A DNA stretch of 64,000 bases, taken from Spodoptera frugiperda (lineage: Eukaryota > Arthropoda > Insecta > Lepidoptera > Noctuidae). A program made the position numbers and the translations under genes. The notes beneath the pieces are model-generated. The model saw nothing but the letters and a program-made list of their open reading frames with translations. It searched no databases and was not told the DNA's origin. The stretch lies in contig NC_064239.1 of NCBI RefSeq assembly GCF_023101765.2, positions 3,224,001-3,288,000 on the forward strand, in the 5' to 3' direction. Shown in pieces: positions 21,967 to 33,690 of this stretch. Each line of letters starts with the position of its first letter. Positions within the stretch are counted from its first letter, which is position 1.

Positions 21967-21980
21967 CACTATGTGACGTC
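21967..21980. repeat. Inverted 14-mer, upstream of THAP gene
   Basis: CACTATGTGACGTC, the exact reverse complement of 20652-20665, about 50 bp upstream of the THAP ATG. Confidence 0.6.
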
Positions 21981-22207
21981 CTTCACGACGCCATGACACT
22001 TTCTTGTGTTTTTACATCAGTTTAAAAATATTTTATTCAAACTTAAAATATGTGCTTTAAATATAAGTTTTATCATGAAATATTATTTTTTTGGGGTAAT
22101 ACAGGTACTAAACTATCGAAATAAGCCATTTTTGAAATTTACGACACAGGCCTATTGTGCCAAAGCATGGCCTTCCCACACTTATCTAAATAATGTACCG
22201 TAAAACA

Positions 22208-23469
22208 TGGCAACTTTACCATATTTTGGAACAAAAATCGAAATATATTTTTAACCATAAGACGCATAGAAACCAAAACTATATATTTATAATTGTAGTC
22301 TATCTGGCTCACTTTACCGTAATCGTCATTATATACAAACGCTTACTTTAGCCGTAGTAAAGAAAAAACAACATGGGTAAAGATACCAAATTTTTGGCAA
22401 CTTTACCTACGCGCCGTATTCATCGTGTATTGCATATTAAAGAGTTGTTGAGGTACAGAGGGCTTCATCTAGGACCTCTTCGTATTATAATGCAAACAAT
22501 ATGAGGAAATCTATAAAGATAACGGCTACACAGACGTTCGGGAAAGTTGCCACGGGTTTCATCGTAATTTACATACAAATAATTTGTTACGCTCGGGGTT
22601 GTCAAAAAATGAGAATTTTTTTATGACATGTATATTTAAAAAAAAAATTATAAACCTTAAACCTAAAGTAAAAAAAAGCATAAATATCTGACAAAAATAT
22701 TGTTCCCTTTTAAACTAAATTAAGTTCTAAAATTTTAAGTATTTATGTTTAAAATTGTAAAAAAAGACTACAAAATGATGTTTAAACATTTGACTTTTTA
22801 ATTTTTTGACTTCACTATCTCCATAGCTAATTTTAACATTACTTTCGTATACTTTTTATATTGTCTAGCTCCGAGTTTTCTGCGGTTTTGTTTCATGTGA
22901 GCCATTTTGGCTCTAAAACAAAAGGTATTATTAAATACATTATAACTTATCATCCAGGATATTCACTATTATGCTGTGAAATTTAGGTATTCGAAAATGG
23001 TTACATACACACAAACAAGAAAAAAACATTTATTGCCAACCCTAACTGTAGGCAAAGTTGCCACAAAGCGGGCCGTGGCAACTTTACCTAACCTGTGTCA
23101 ACATTACCGAAGCGATTATTTATCAATAAATTAAAGAAAAAGCAATTGCTGACATTACAACAGTAATCCCAACTATATTATACATACAAGATCAAAATTT
23201 CACTCACCTGTGACAAATAATTAAGGCTCTGTAAGCACAATTTAGGAACTACTAACTTTTAGCACATTTTCTCGTACTACACTGTGACGGCCATTACTGG
23301 CATCATAACAGTCTTGCGTCTACGCAAAATATAGTAAATATTTCCTTTTAATGTCTAAAAAATACTACTATTATAAAACAGAATTCTAGTGGGTAGATTT
23401 TTAGATAAATGAGTTTATACCGAATACCTATAGTATGGTAAAGTTGCCAAGGGTCCGGTAAAGTTGCCA
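22208..23469. repeat. Cluster of 13-bp TGGCAACTTTACC motifs, both orientations
   Basis: Forward at 22208-22220, 22395-22407 and 23076-23088; reverse (GGTAAAGTTGCCA) at 23437-23449 and 23457-23469, and with one change at 22541-22552 and 23051-23063. The pair at 23051-23088 faces inward and could form a hairpin. No ORF of note in between. Function unknown; multiple protein-binding sites (for example of a transposase) are one possibility. Confidence 0.6.
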
Positions 23470-23640
23470 TAGTTTACCGGTACTAAAACTATTAACTCTA
23501 AACGTATAACGTACTAAAACTATTCTCCCACACTTAAATATCCACGGCAAAGTTGTATATAATCATCTGCTATTGTCAGATATTCTACGAAACAGAAAGA
23601 AAAATGTGCCTTAATAACTTTTCCGCTTGTATACCCACAG

Positions 23641-25352
23641 CCTAATGTTTTGAGAATCGTGTTGTGAACGGAGCGTGGCCCGCGACGCCATTATTCATAA
23701 TCAATCAGCAGCAAAAATATTAGAAACACTCATTAAGCCTACAAGTATCTGTAATTACAATTATTTATAAGAAAGCTGTAAGTTCACGGCTTTCTCTACT
23801 AAATTGTTATGTGTGTACAACATGCATATTCCATTTTTATGTTGTTGGAAAGATTTCCATATTTTAGTCAGTTGCAGTATAGTAACTTATGTTTATTCCT
23901 TTTCTTGATATTCTGAATAAAATACTGTAATTTTGCGTGAAGAAATGCTGTGGGAATAGAGATAGATCTTGCCCAACAGAGAATTAGTTCTTCAACTATT
24001 GGACTATATAATTTTTAGCAGCTAGAATGATTTAAATACAGGCAACATAAGTGTCATCTGGTGAACTCTAAAACGATAGTCCTCATTTAATCATAAAGCA
24101 GAGATACTAAACCATAAAGCTTAAAATGATAAACAAAAACACTTGTAACTTTCCCTGAAAAAATACTCATGGTGTTACAACCCACTTTCCCATTTACCAT
24201 ACTCACTCAAACTCATAATAAATAATGCAAAAACGAATGAGTACAGAATCAAAAATTTCCAAGACATGTGACGTACGCACTGGGCCCCGGGTGATGGATT
24301 ACATTTCATAACCTCACCGAGCACTGGCTTTGAATCTCAGTTGGGTAATGTTCTGATTACAGAAATAGGAAGATTTTTCATGTACAGGAACATATATGTA
24401 TATGTTTTAAGGGGTCAACCTTTTTTTCACCGTGTAAGGGATCGCTAAAATTGCTGGTTTTGGATTTTGCACTATCGATGTATCTATATAAAGTTTAGTA
24501 TTAAATGATTATAATATAATGGAGACGGATATTTTTTTGGTTCGAACATGTTTAAATTCTCAGAACCATAAATATAAAGAAATAGGTAGTATGTTTACTT
24601 GTTAGGTACAAGTACATACATGTGTGTACCTGAACGTTAAAATCTTATGAAAACATAAATTAATCACGCATTAGGGTGCTTTTCCACAGAGTTTTCCACC
24701 ACTTTTCTCATCTTCATAGCACATATTACTCGCATAGCTATTTATATATAGCTTAGTATCAGTGGAAATGGTCAGATAGTTTCACAACTTAGCTATTACA
24801 TCTTCATAGCATAACTACATAGCACATCTCTCATCCTTAACGTTATAACACCACCAAAAACAAAAGATTATTTCCTACAGAAACCGAAACTCAGAGATTT
24901 TCATCAAATTATCAATGCAAATTGCATTTACCATTCAAGGATTATAGAAGTCGTTTAAGTAAATCGGTCTCCCAAAGGCGTCCTAGCCAAACTTTGCAAA
25001 ACTTCACGAGGACATTGGACAGCTGGCGAACAAGTTCCAGCTGTAAGGTAATGCGTAATTAGAGGCGGGGTCATTGACCTAGTTCCACTCTAACCTGTCT
25101 GAACACTCGATAGCAATGTATATTTGATGTAATCGCGTTCGTTTGACAAGAGGCCATATTGGAATGTCGTTTGAATGAATTAGATTCGTTTCATTTGACT
25201 GTTTATTCCTTCTTTTTATGTTTTGTGTTTTCTTTTTGTGATCTAATTTTCTTTTTTTGTGTTGGTTTGTATTTGCTGTGTAGTAAAAATATACGTTACA
25301 AGAATAAAATATACAAATATGTTATTATTTTTCATCACCACCATCATTTTAT
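23641..25352. other. No gene seen
   Basis: AT-rich. At 23675-23695 the minus strand has ATGGCGTCG, also present upstream of the THAP gene (21985-21995), perhaps a decayed relative. Nothing else supported. Confidence 0.35.
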
Positions 25353-25610
25353 ATGTGGGAGAGCTATGCTTCGGCACGAATGGGCCGGCTCGACCGGAGT
25401 GATACCACGGCGTCACAGAAAAAACGCTTGCGTTGTGTTTCTTTGTGTGAGTGGTTACTGGAGGCCCAATTACCCCCCTTCCCAATCCTCGATTTCTCAA
25501 CAACGCCTCTGGTGTTTCGAGTGTTTATGGGCGACGGTAACTGCTTACCATCATATTCATCAGATTCCATCAGGCGATACATCAGCTCGTTTACTGGCTT
25601 ATACAATAAA
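25353..25610 (-). repeat. Dispersed repeat family C, copy 4
   Basis: Reverse copy: GAGCTATGCTTCGGCACGAA at one end, TCAGCTCGTTTACTGGCTTA at the other. Overlapping open frames on both strands are produced by the repeat and not counted as genes. Confidence 0.74.
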
Positions 25611-28600
25611 AAACCTATATATTCAGTTTCAGTACAAATTTTCAACTTCAGACAATTACTGCTAATGAGTATTGAAATAGGGACACAACCTTAACCTAAT
25701 TAAATCTAAAACTACGTAACTGACTATAGAACTGTATACATAGATAATGATCACAAACATTTTACCGCTTAATTTGCGTTTTGGCCAAACATTCAGACCA
25801 TTGGGCAACCAATGTTTGGTCAAACTGGGTTACGGAATGTGTTTAGACAATGTTCTTTAGTCAATTTTTAACTTTCGTGTTAAAAGTAGAGGGTTGAAAA
25901 TCGATTATTGAAGAAATTGACTCATTATGGTGGTTAGGTGTACTGACATCTGAATTTGTGCTAGAACTACTAAATATTTATTCTATGTTTGTACCAATGC
26001 TTCGCTTGTTTTTTTAACAAAATCTACATTGAGAATGACGTTGGTTTTTGCCATTATTTAGCTGTTTTTACTTTGTTCCCTTCGAACCTCAGTACCTAAA
26101 GGCTATTTTATTTATTTACTTTGATATTATAGGTATTAGGGCTCTCTCTATTCTAGTGTTGTCATTGAAGAGTATGGGCTGAACATTATTCTGCTGCTTT
26201 ATAAGAACCAAACTTATTAAAACAACACCTGAACTCCATTTTGCAGGCAAACGAAAACATTTCTTATCTACTAACAAATAAGACCTTTCTAAAAGGCGAT
26301 GTTCTGTAAAATGGTTAGAGACGTGACCAAGTACAGATAATATTTCGATTCTAACATGTATATTTCGAGTGCATGGTCACAAATCGAGATATACAAAACC
26401 AGTTTATCATGGTCTGGCTTTGTGAGAACTTGCAGTACATTCGACGGTCAGTTTATACTGGTTATATATAGGTTGATGTGCAGCCGTGTGTGCAAATACG
26501 ATGCCCACGCCCTACCACGTCCAGTCAAGCAGTGTGCTGTATGTTCCGGTGAGGAAGCACGTGAGAGATTCTAGTATTGTGTCGATAAACCTTTTGTGAT
26601 ACTTTCAATTCATTCTTCTTTTGTACTACTACATGCTACTGGTAATGTTTCATGTCGATATTTTCTTTGATGTTGTGCCCCGGCGGTTTAAGACGAGGTA
26701 AAGATTCCGACAAGCCCCTCATTGTCTTCGTGACGTGAGAAGTCCATGAGGATTACCACGGCGATAAAAAAGCAAGTCGTGATACTCTTTTGGTTTTTTA
26801 TATTATGTCTATGTATTGTATGTATGTACAACAGTAGAATTATACACCGTCAATGTCAATAGACACCCCTATTACGTGACATTGATAACAGCTGTTGGAA
26901 CCTAGACAGTAGGTATACATACCGCAATGTATAGGTATGTAATCAAAGCCAGTCCCTCAGTTACTATCACCAATCACAGCCCTCAGGGCCCGAGGAATCA
27001 TTAAGGTATCATACCTTGATCAATTGACCTCGATTAACAAAATGACATATGAAATTGGAAGTGGATTAAAAAAATTGGGTCAATGAAAACATGTGGATTG
27101 AAAATTATAATTATTATTATTGATTCTAATTCAAATAGTCATTTCGTTAACGATGAACATTGTGACTAGTACTTTTTAACGGTCTGATATTAATAAAAAA
27201 CATTTCGAACTTTTTAATGATAATTGCAACGAGGATTACTTGGTGGGGCAACAACAAATGTACGGTAATAAAATTTAAAATCACTGTAATACTAAAAGAG
27301 CATATATACAAATATTTTGACCATAGAGGCCAAAAACAGAGAACCTCCATCTTTTACGAAGTTGATTAAAAACATCCACTATACCCACAAAAGAAAATAC
27401 AAAACCACTATTATTACAAACTCAAAAAACGATTAAGCAATTATAATTTCATAAAAGAACTTCGTCTTTACAAAAGGGACGGCTGTACAAAACTAAAGTA
27501 CAAACATTGCTTTGAAATTCATTTGAGTAGCGTTATTTCACAGATAAAATATTATTTCTTAATTACATAGTGGTTGTCCCAAGAGCCTGGAGGCTGTAAA
27601 AGGGTTGAGTAGAGTTGTTAGGCTAACGAAACGAGCGGCAAAATTTAGAAACCCATATCTACTTATATTCCTTTATAATAGGCCTTTGAAATACTTTTGT
27701 AAAAAGGAAATGGCACAATTTCGGTCTTAGTTGTGGATTAATAAGGTTTTACTCGTGTAAAGTCTATAAAGAGAGTTATTTTGTGCGATTAATGTTTCGT
27801 TATGAAGTTGAAAGAAGACAGAGATATATCATTATGTTTATACCTAACACTAAATAGATTAGCTTTTGAGAATAAATTTAGAATTCTACTTTCAAAAGCA
27901 CCTAGCTTTTTGAGGAAGAAACTACGGAGTATAGGATTTTTATCTCATGTAAACCTCCCCGGTGACCACATCTGCACCTAAAGAAGGCACCGGGTCTTCT
28001 TAGTACTTAGACCACCCCTGGCACAACGCCTGTTATGGCACCTCCTTGGAGACGCATTCATGACGGATTCATGAGCCTCTCTGTGCAAAGTAATGCACAG
28101 CAGCATGTGACTCCGTCTTCCTTGTGGTCATAGTTTCAACACCCAGTGAGTACTATAAGTATTGGAACTATTTTTTGTCATAATGTCTGAACTTTAAAGA
28201 CTCTGTGAGTTTGATTCATCTAGCTTAATTTTAATATCGACTTTTAACAGTGCTATTTACAGCGTATTCGGAAATAAAAATCATCTACCAATTTAATCGA
28301 AAAAACTTTAAAAGCTATTGTAAAGAAAATGTACCGTATGTTAATTTTCCTTCTAATTATATCATTATAAGCAAATTTTTACCCTAAATATTCACATGAA
28401 AGTTCAAATTTAATTAAGTCGACTAACAACACAAATAAATTAGTGAAAAAAAATGTTGCTACATTAGCTACACATAATAAATACGTTGGAATGTTAAAAG
28501 TAACATATTTTCATATTATAAGGCTTTGCGTGTAACAAAATAAAATTTCATTATACCAACTAGGTTTTAGTAGAACGCTAGAATTACTTAGAAACCTGAA

Positions 28601-29839
28601 CGTATGGGTATGTATGGTTCAAGGGTTGTAAGAGTTTAATTTTATATACAAAATAAATATAGGGCCCGTAATCTGCTATAAGAATATGCGATTATTAATT
28701 GTTCTGTATTTGCAGAAGTTACTGCACGTAAAATGTATATTGATTATGGTGGTTCTTCAAACGAAGAAACGGAGAGAACGTCTTGTATTACCAATACTTG
28801 CTTTATATCTAAAATTGACATATTATAATTGTTCAGTTAAGGGCTTTCACAATGTCTGGATAGCCACTATGTATCAGATAATTTTGAATTAAGAACGTAA
28901 TTTTTACGCACTATCTGTCACATAAGTTTATCAGGCACTTATATGAAGTTGGTGAAACAGGCGCTAAATGGCATATCTATTAAAAGTATTAAAACATCTG
29001 AAACACATAAAAGGTTCAACATTCTTAATTAAAACAAAACAGCACAGTTTGACAGCCCTGACTTAATGAACACGTGTTCGCTGACGAGTACCTACATGTA
29101 ATTGCTACAAACGCTTACATTTAGAGTTGTCACTTAACGTCACACAGCCTCCGGGGAGGCGAAATAATTACATAAACTTGTCATTACTATACATACATTA
29201 ATCTATTTAAAATAATTACATTTGACGTCACACGACGCGAGCGAAATTCCCCGCGAACAATTTCTACAAGATAATACACCGACGTGTAAATGAACCTCAT
29301 ACATTCTCGGTTCCTGTTTATTCTCTCTGATGAAAATGTTTAAAAACTTTCTCAAAACATTATTATGTTCTTACAAAACATATGTTTTTAGTATAAATTA
29401 ACCGTTGTATTACACATGTAACATTCTGAAGTTATGACTGTGTACTTGGGTGCTTCGTCACTGAGGGTTGACATTAAAAGGGTTGTCACTTAATGTCAGC
29501 TACGCTTGGAGGCAACGGTTACGTTATTAAGCAATATGCTAGTGGTTACCGAGTACATAATTCTTGTTGATGTTGCGTAGTGTGGGTGAGATGGAGGATT
29601 AAATGTACATTAGAGCCATGAAATATTCTATGATTTGCTTCTAATCGGTATCTTCATTGTTATTTGACGTATAATCGTGTACGAGTTACATTCATGTTAT
29701 GTTTTCTATTTACTAAGTTTAACGTAACTTCACCTAAGGGGACATAACATTTAACGACCACCGCTCCAACCTGCAATTAACTTGTCATTTAAATTTGAAC
29801 TTTTAATTATATGTCGTATGACATATTTTAACGTCAATA
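25611..29839. other. Long anonymous stretch
   Basis: Low-GC sequence with two GC-richer patches: 26440-26575, and 27955-28140 (GGTGACCACATCTGCACC, GGCACCTCCTTGGAGACGCA). Neither gives a convincing coding frame. Confidence 0.4.
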
Positions 29840-30095
29840 CAAAAAAGCCGACGGTGGATGGTCAGCGCACGGTTCTCTTGAGGCGTAGTCGTAGTTGTTA
29901 GTACATGGCCCGTCTGCCAAGCACTAATAAAAATCGTCGCATCGCGCGGTTGCTGCTCGCAGTCAGCGCGACGTAAGCGCGCTTGCAGCTCACAGTCGGC
30001 ACACTGTATCCAAGCTGGTAGCTAGCGGTAGCTACAATTTGAAACGCCATACCAAAGCCGAGCCGAAGCTGTGCTTGTTATGTATGTTTTGATCT
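29840..30095 (+). repeat. Dispersed repeat family G, copy 1
   Basis: GC-rich: AAAAAAGCCGACGGTGGATG, GCTTGCAGCTCACAGTCGG, CTGGTAGCTAGCGGTAGCTA, GTTTTGATCTTTA. Matches 58075-58325 block for block, so it is a repeat rather than a host CpG island. Confidence 0.62.
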
Positions 30096-32182
30096 TTAGC
30101 CTTAATAATGTTACAGACAGTTTTGAATCTACATAAACTTAAAAAATGGAACTGTCTCTGAAATCTAATCTTAAATACAATATCCATAATAAAAACTGAG
30201 GTACACTAAGTAATTTAATCCGTATATTTAGGTACGGTCGCATATACTCGTAATATTTAATTTGTTACCGTGTCGTGGTTGCATCTACAAAATACCGACA
30301 TTCTCTCCAGATGCAAGGCTAGACAGAATTAATGGAAAGCCACCGCATTTCATGTTAGGAGTCACGAATTGCTATGAGCATACCGCACGTGCCGTACTAC
30401 TATATTAAATTATTACGGCAAAAACTTTACTATGTCCTGTCCACACATATCTTGGGAGCTTTGTAAATTGTTTTGTAGATTTTATAGATTAGTAGTAAGA
30501 AATTAAATGTTTAAGTAAAAAAATCGCTATCTTAAAAGTAGCAAAGCTAATATTTTATTCATGGGCATATAATTGTTTGCAAAAAAGACAAGGCTACACG
30601 TTGTAAACGATAAGACACGAGTAAGCTTTCTCATAATTTCTTGTTTAATATCATGTCTACGTATTAAAATTTGTTTTGACTACAAAGCTTTACTTGAGCT
30701 GTAAAAATGAAAAACAAAATGTATTGTTATTTCACGAGATTAATCTTAGACGTAGACGTCAAGATTAGTAAGTAACATTGCGAAGAAATGTTTATAAATA
30801 AAACAATATTCTACAAATTACATTCCCTGGACAGCGAGTGTCAGCTAAAGGTACAATATCCTCCAAATCCGCCTCCGTAAAAACAGCTTATCCATACAAT
30901 GTTCTAAGAAAAATGAGATTATAGAATAAATACTCGACGATAGGCCGCGAGAGTGTTGGCCTCGTGTTTTCGTGAAAAAAAAAACACTGTCAAGTACGTC
31001 AGTTAATAAAAACGTTGACTTAGTTCGAAGTTGTTTGCTCTAAGAAGTGGGCGCCCGAAAACCGACGGAATGTAAATTCTCGAGTCCCTCCTTCCTTTAT
31101 ACGTAAATGGAGATTCCGATTCGTCTTACGGAAACAGGGAATTGCAGCGGACGGACAATTCTATTCTCGATACTTTTTATTTATATTCTTCAATAGAGAA
31201 ATTCAGGTTTCATTTTATGATTTCCATTCCGATGAATGGATTGTGATTTTGCTGTGGTCTGGTAGCATTCAGTATATGGATAGCAATTTCAATATCTATC
31301 TGAATACGTATTTCTTAGAAATGAGGTTTAGGTAGGTATATGGCTTTTGCTTTGGTTTTGAATTCATACGTAGATCTCTAAGGTAAACGGTTGTATAGCC
31401 GGCCCAATCAATGCCGGGCAGAGGTGATGTAGACATCTCTGATTGGTCAATGCTGCAACCATGTTTGAATGCTCAAACTGCCAGAGTAGCTCTTGCATAA
31501 TGTATGTTGGTATACACTGCTGTTTGCGTTCATCATGAATTTAATTTTGTCTGTGATTCCATTATAGAATTACAATATAGGCTTTGTAGATGTAATTAGT
31601 CGAGTGTGTGGACATGTCTATTATATTTATGGCTAATAAAAGTCTAATAAAATTTTACGCCGAATCTATTGTTGAAGAGAAATAATTCGTAGGCTTATTT
31701 CCAAAATCCTTTCTTCAATTACATTAAAACTGATCAAACTTAACCTGCAAAACACTCAAAACTTAACCCATAACACTCAAGAACATCACTAAAACACAAC
31801 TAAAAGGGGCTCGACGAGGCAAGCCAAAAGCTGTATCCAAATCGGTTCGTAGTTCCGTGCCTGAGTGCATCTGACAGTTTGCTAACGGTCGGAAAACTCG
31901 TGTATCATTACACTACTCCAATTTACCAGCCAGCCGCTGTACAATCGATACATTCATGTGGAGTAAGGCGTGATATTGCGTGATTTTCTGTCGAGTATTT
32001 TTGTACGAAACAACTGCGTGTGTTTGAGAATTTTTTGATGGTTCATTTGTGAGAAGTTAAGTTCTAGAAACAATTTTGACGTTAATTACATTTCAATTAT
32101 CTAGATATTGCTAGTCACGTTTTTGGAGAATTTGTCCTATGAGGAGACAATACGTGTATATTATACATCTAATTTATATTAA
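30096..32182. other. Anonymous, low-repeat stretch
   Basis: No window repeat detected from about 30100 to 32180. Moderate-GC patches at 30940-31160 and 31800-31990 could be promoter or untranslated exon sequence of a host gene; no coding frame supports this. Confidence 0.35.
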
Positions 32183-32357
32183 TCGTCACGCCTTTTTTCC
32201 CTGAAGAGGTAGGCAGAGGAACACATTATGCCACGTAATGCCGCTATACACCCACTTTTAACCATTTATGTTATAAGTCCTATATAAAAAGCCTATTGCC
32301 ATATACTGGGCATAATTCCAGTGCTACTATTGAGACTTTTTGAAAAATCGAAATAAA
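32183..32357 (-). repeat. SINE family B, 3' and middle parts
   Basis: Reverse copy from CGTCACGCCTTTTTTCC through GAGGTAGGCAGAGG to GAGACTTTTTGAAAAATCG. The tRNA-like head is missing. Confidence 0.72.
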
Positions 32358-32884
32358 ATTAATTAAACATATTTCATATCTAATATAACGTCGTTTAATT
32401 ACCGAAGAGGATGATAGTGATGCACACAGAGTGATGCACATATAATATACAATGTAACACCAGTTACAATTGCCATACCATGTGCCAATAAAAATTCAAA
32501 TAAAACAGTGCCATACTTCTAATTTTGTTAAAATAATTAATTTCCCCAATTAAATGGTTTCACTGTGCTTAGTTTTGTTGCGAGTGAGTTTATCGTTTAA
32601 TTCAAATCGTTAGGAACTTTGTCGCGCGTCCATTGTTCGATCGTGACGGAAATGTTTGAGATTATTTGTTTCCGCTTGCACAATGCGCTCTTTTCTATTG
32701 ACAGAAATGGCTTCCGTAGCGTGTGAAGTAAAAATACAATCGCTGTCATAATAAATTTATTTGTCGACGAATCTTTTTCTGTTTTAATTTTTTTGGCCTC
32801 TTTATAAGTTTTATGACATTTTGTCTGGCATAGTGATTGAACTTACGAGTTAAGATTGTAACTAGCTGTATTTGTCTGTATATA
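32358..32884. other. No gene seen
   Basis: AT-rich; weak, decayed resemblance to SINE family B around 32400-32450. Confidence 0.35.
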
Positions 32885-33135
32885 CAAAACTTTGCCATTA
32901 CTATAAGTGACTGGCTGACTGACTGACTGACTAACTGATGGACTGAATGACTGACTGACTTACTTACTAAATGACTGAATGACTGATTGACTGACAAACA
33001 ACGTACATCCAAAACTACTGAATCTAGGAAGCTGAAACTTGACATGTATGTTCCTTAAGGAGTGTAGTGGAGCACTAAGAGAGGTTTTCCTTAAATTCCC
33101 ACGGGATGGGAAAAACGGGAATCTTTTATTTATGC
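32885..33135 (+). repeat. GACT-type microsatellite within a dispersed repeat
   Basis: Imperfect GACT/GAAT tetranucleotide run (about 32909-32995) followed by GAAGCTGAAACTTGACATGT and TTCCCACGGGATGGGAAAAA. The BEL element inserted about 140 bp to the right. Confidence 0.55.
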
Positions 33136-33271
33136 GTACAAAGTCGCAGTAACCATATAAACATTTTATAAAATCTATGTATAAGTAAATCTGATTGTTT
33201 ATGTAATAGTACGTAGTACGTAACAAACAAATAAATGCTTTCTACTTTCTTACTATCTGGTTTCAGACTAT

Positions 33272-33276
33272 ATGAT
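33272..33276. repeat. Target site duplication of BEL element (left copy)
   Basis: ATGAT next to the LTR start, repeated as ATGAT at 39705-39709 just outside the other LTR. Five bases is a usual BEL/Pao duplication length. Confidence 0.93.
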
Positions 33277-33517
33277 TGTTCACGTCCCAAAAATATCTCG
33301 TGAGAAATAAAACAATCGTGTCCAGAGTAAGACAATTTATTGCATACAACACTGCTCAGGTCATATATTGACGGAGACTCTTAACATCGCCATGTAGAAA
33401 ATGACGTCACGGCACAGTGTCATCTATTATTTAATAAAGGTACTAAACTAAGAACATTGACAGTTGACATTGACTTTTGTCATAGTAAATAAATAAGAAA
33501 TGTAAACAGAATAGACA
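33277..33517 (-). repeat. BEL/Pao 3' LTR
   Basis: 241 bp copy of 39464-39704 with one substitution (33475). It contains an AATAAA on the minus strand (plus-strand 33336-33341) that could serve as the polyadenylation signal. Confidence 0.96.
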
Positions 33518-33529
33518 TTCCGCCCACCA
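33518..33529 (-). promoter_or_regulatory. BEL polypurine tract
   Basis: On the minus strand GGTGGGCGGAAT abuts the 3' LTR. It is purine-rich with three interruptions and is in the position expected for the plus-strand primer. Confidence 0.6.
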
Positions 33530-33690
33530 TGGACGGCTCTGTCCATCAACCAAAACATGACAATATTAACTTAAATTAATTCGTTTTCGATTACCCATTA
33601 CAATCTAAATCTAGGGCCTTATATCTACAATACAAGTTCATGCTTTATGTAATAATATATAAATTTCATCAATAAAGTGATAAACAATAA
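33530..33690 (-). other. BEL 3' untranslated segment
   Basis: About 160 bp between the Gag-Pol stop and the purine tract. AT-rich; no further ORF and no env-like sequence seen. Confidence 0.7.

Noticed and set aside
25159..25694. Overlapping ORFs on both strands (up to 168 codons)
   Set aside because: They are produced by the GC-richer family C repeat; similar frames appear in other copies of that family.
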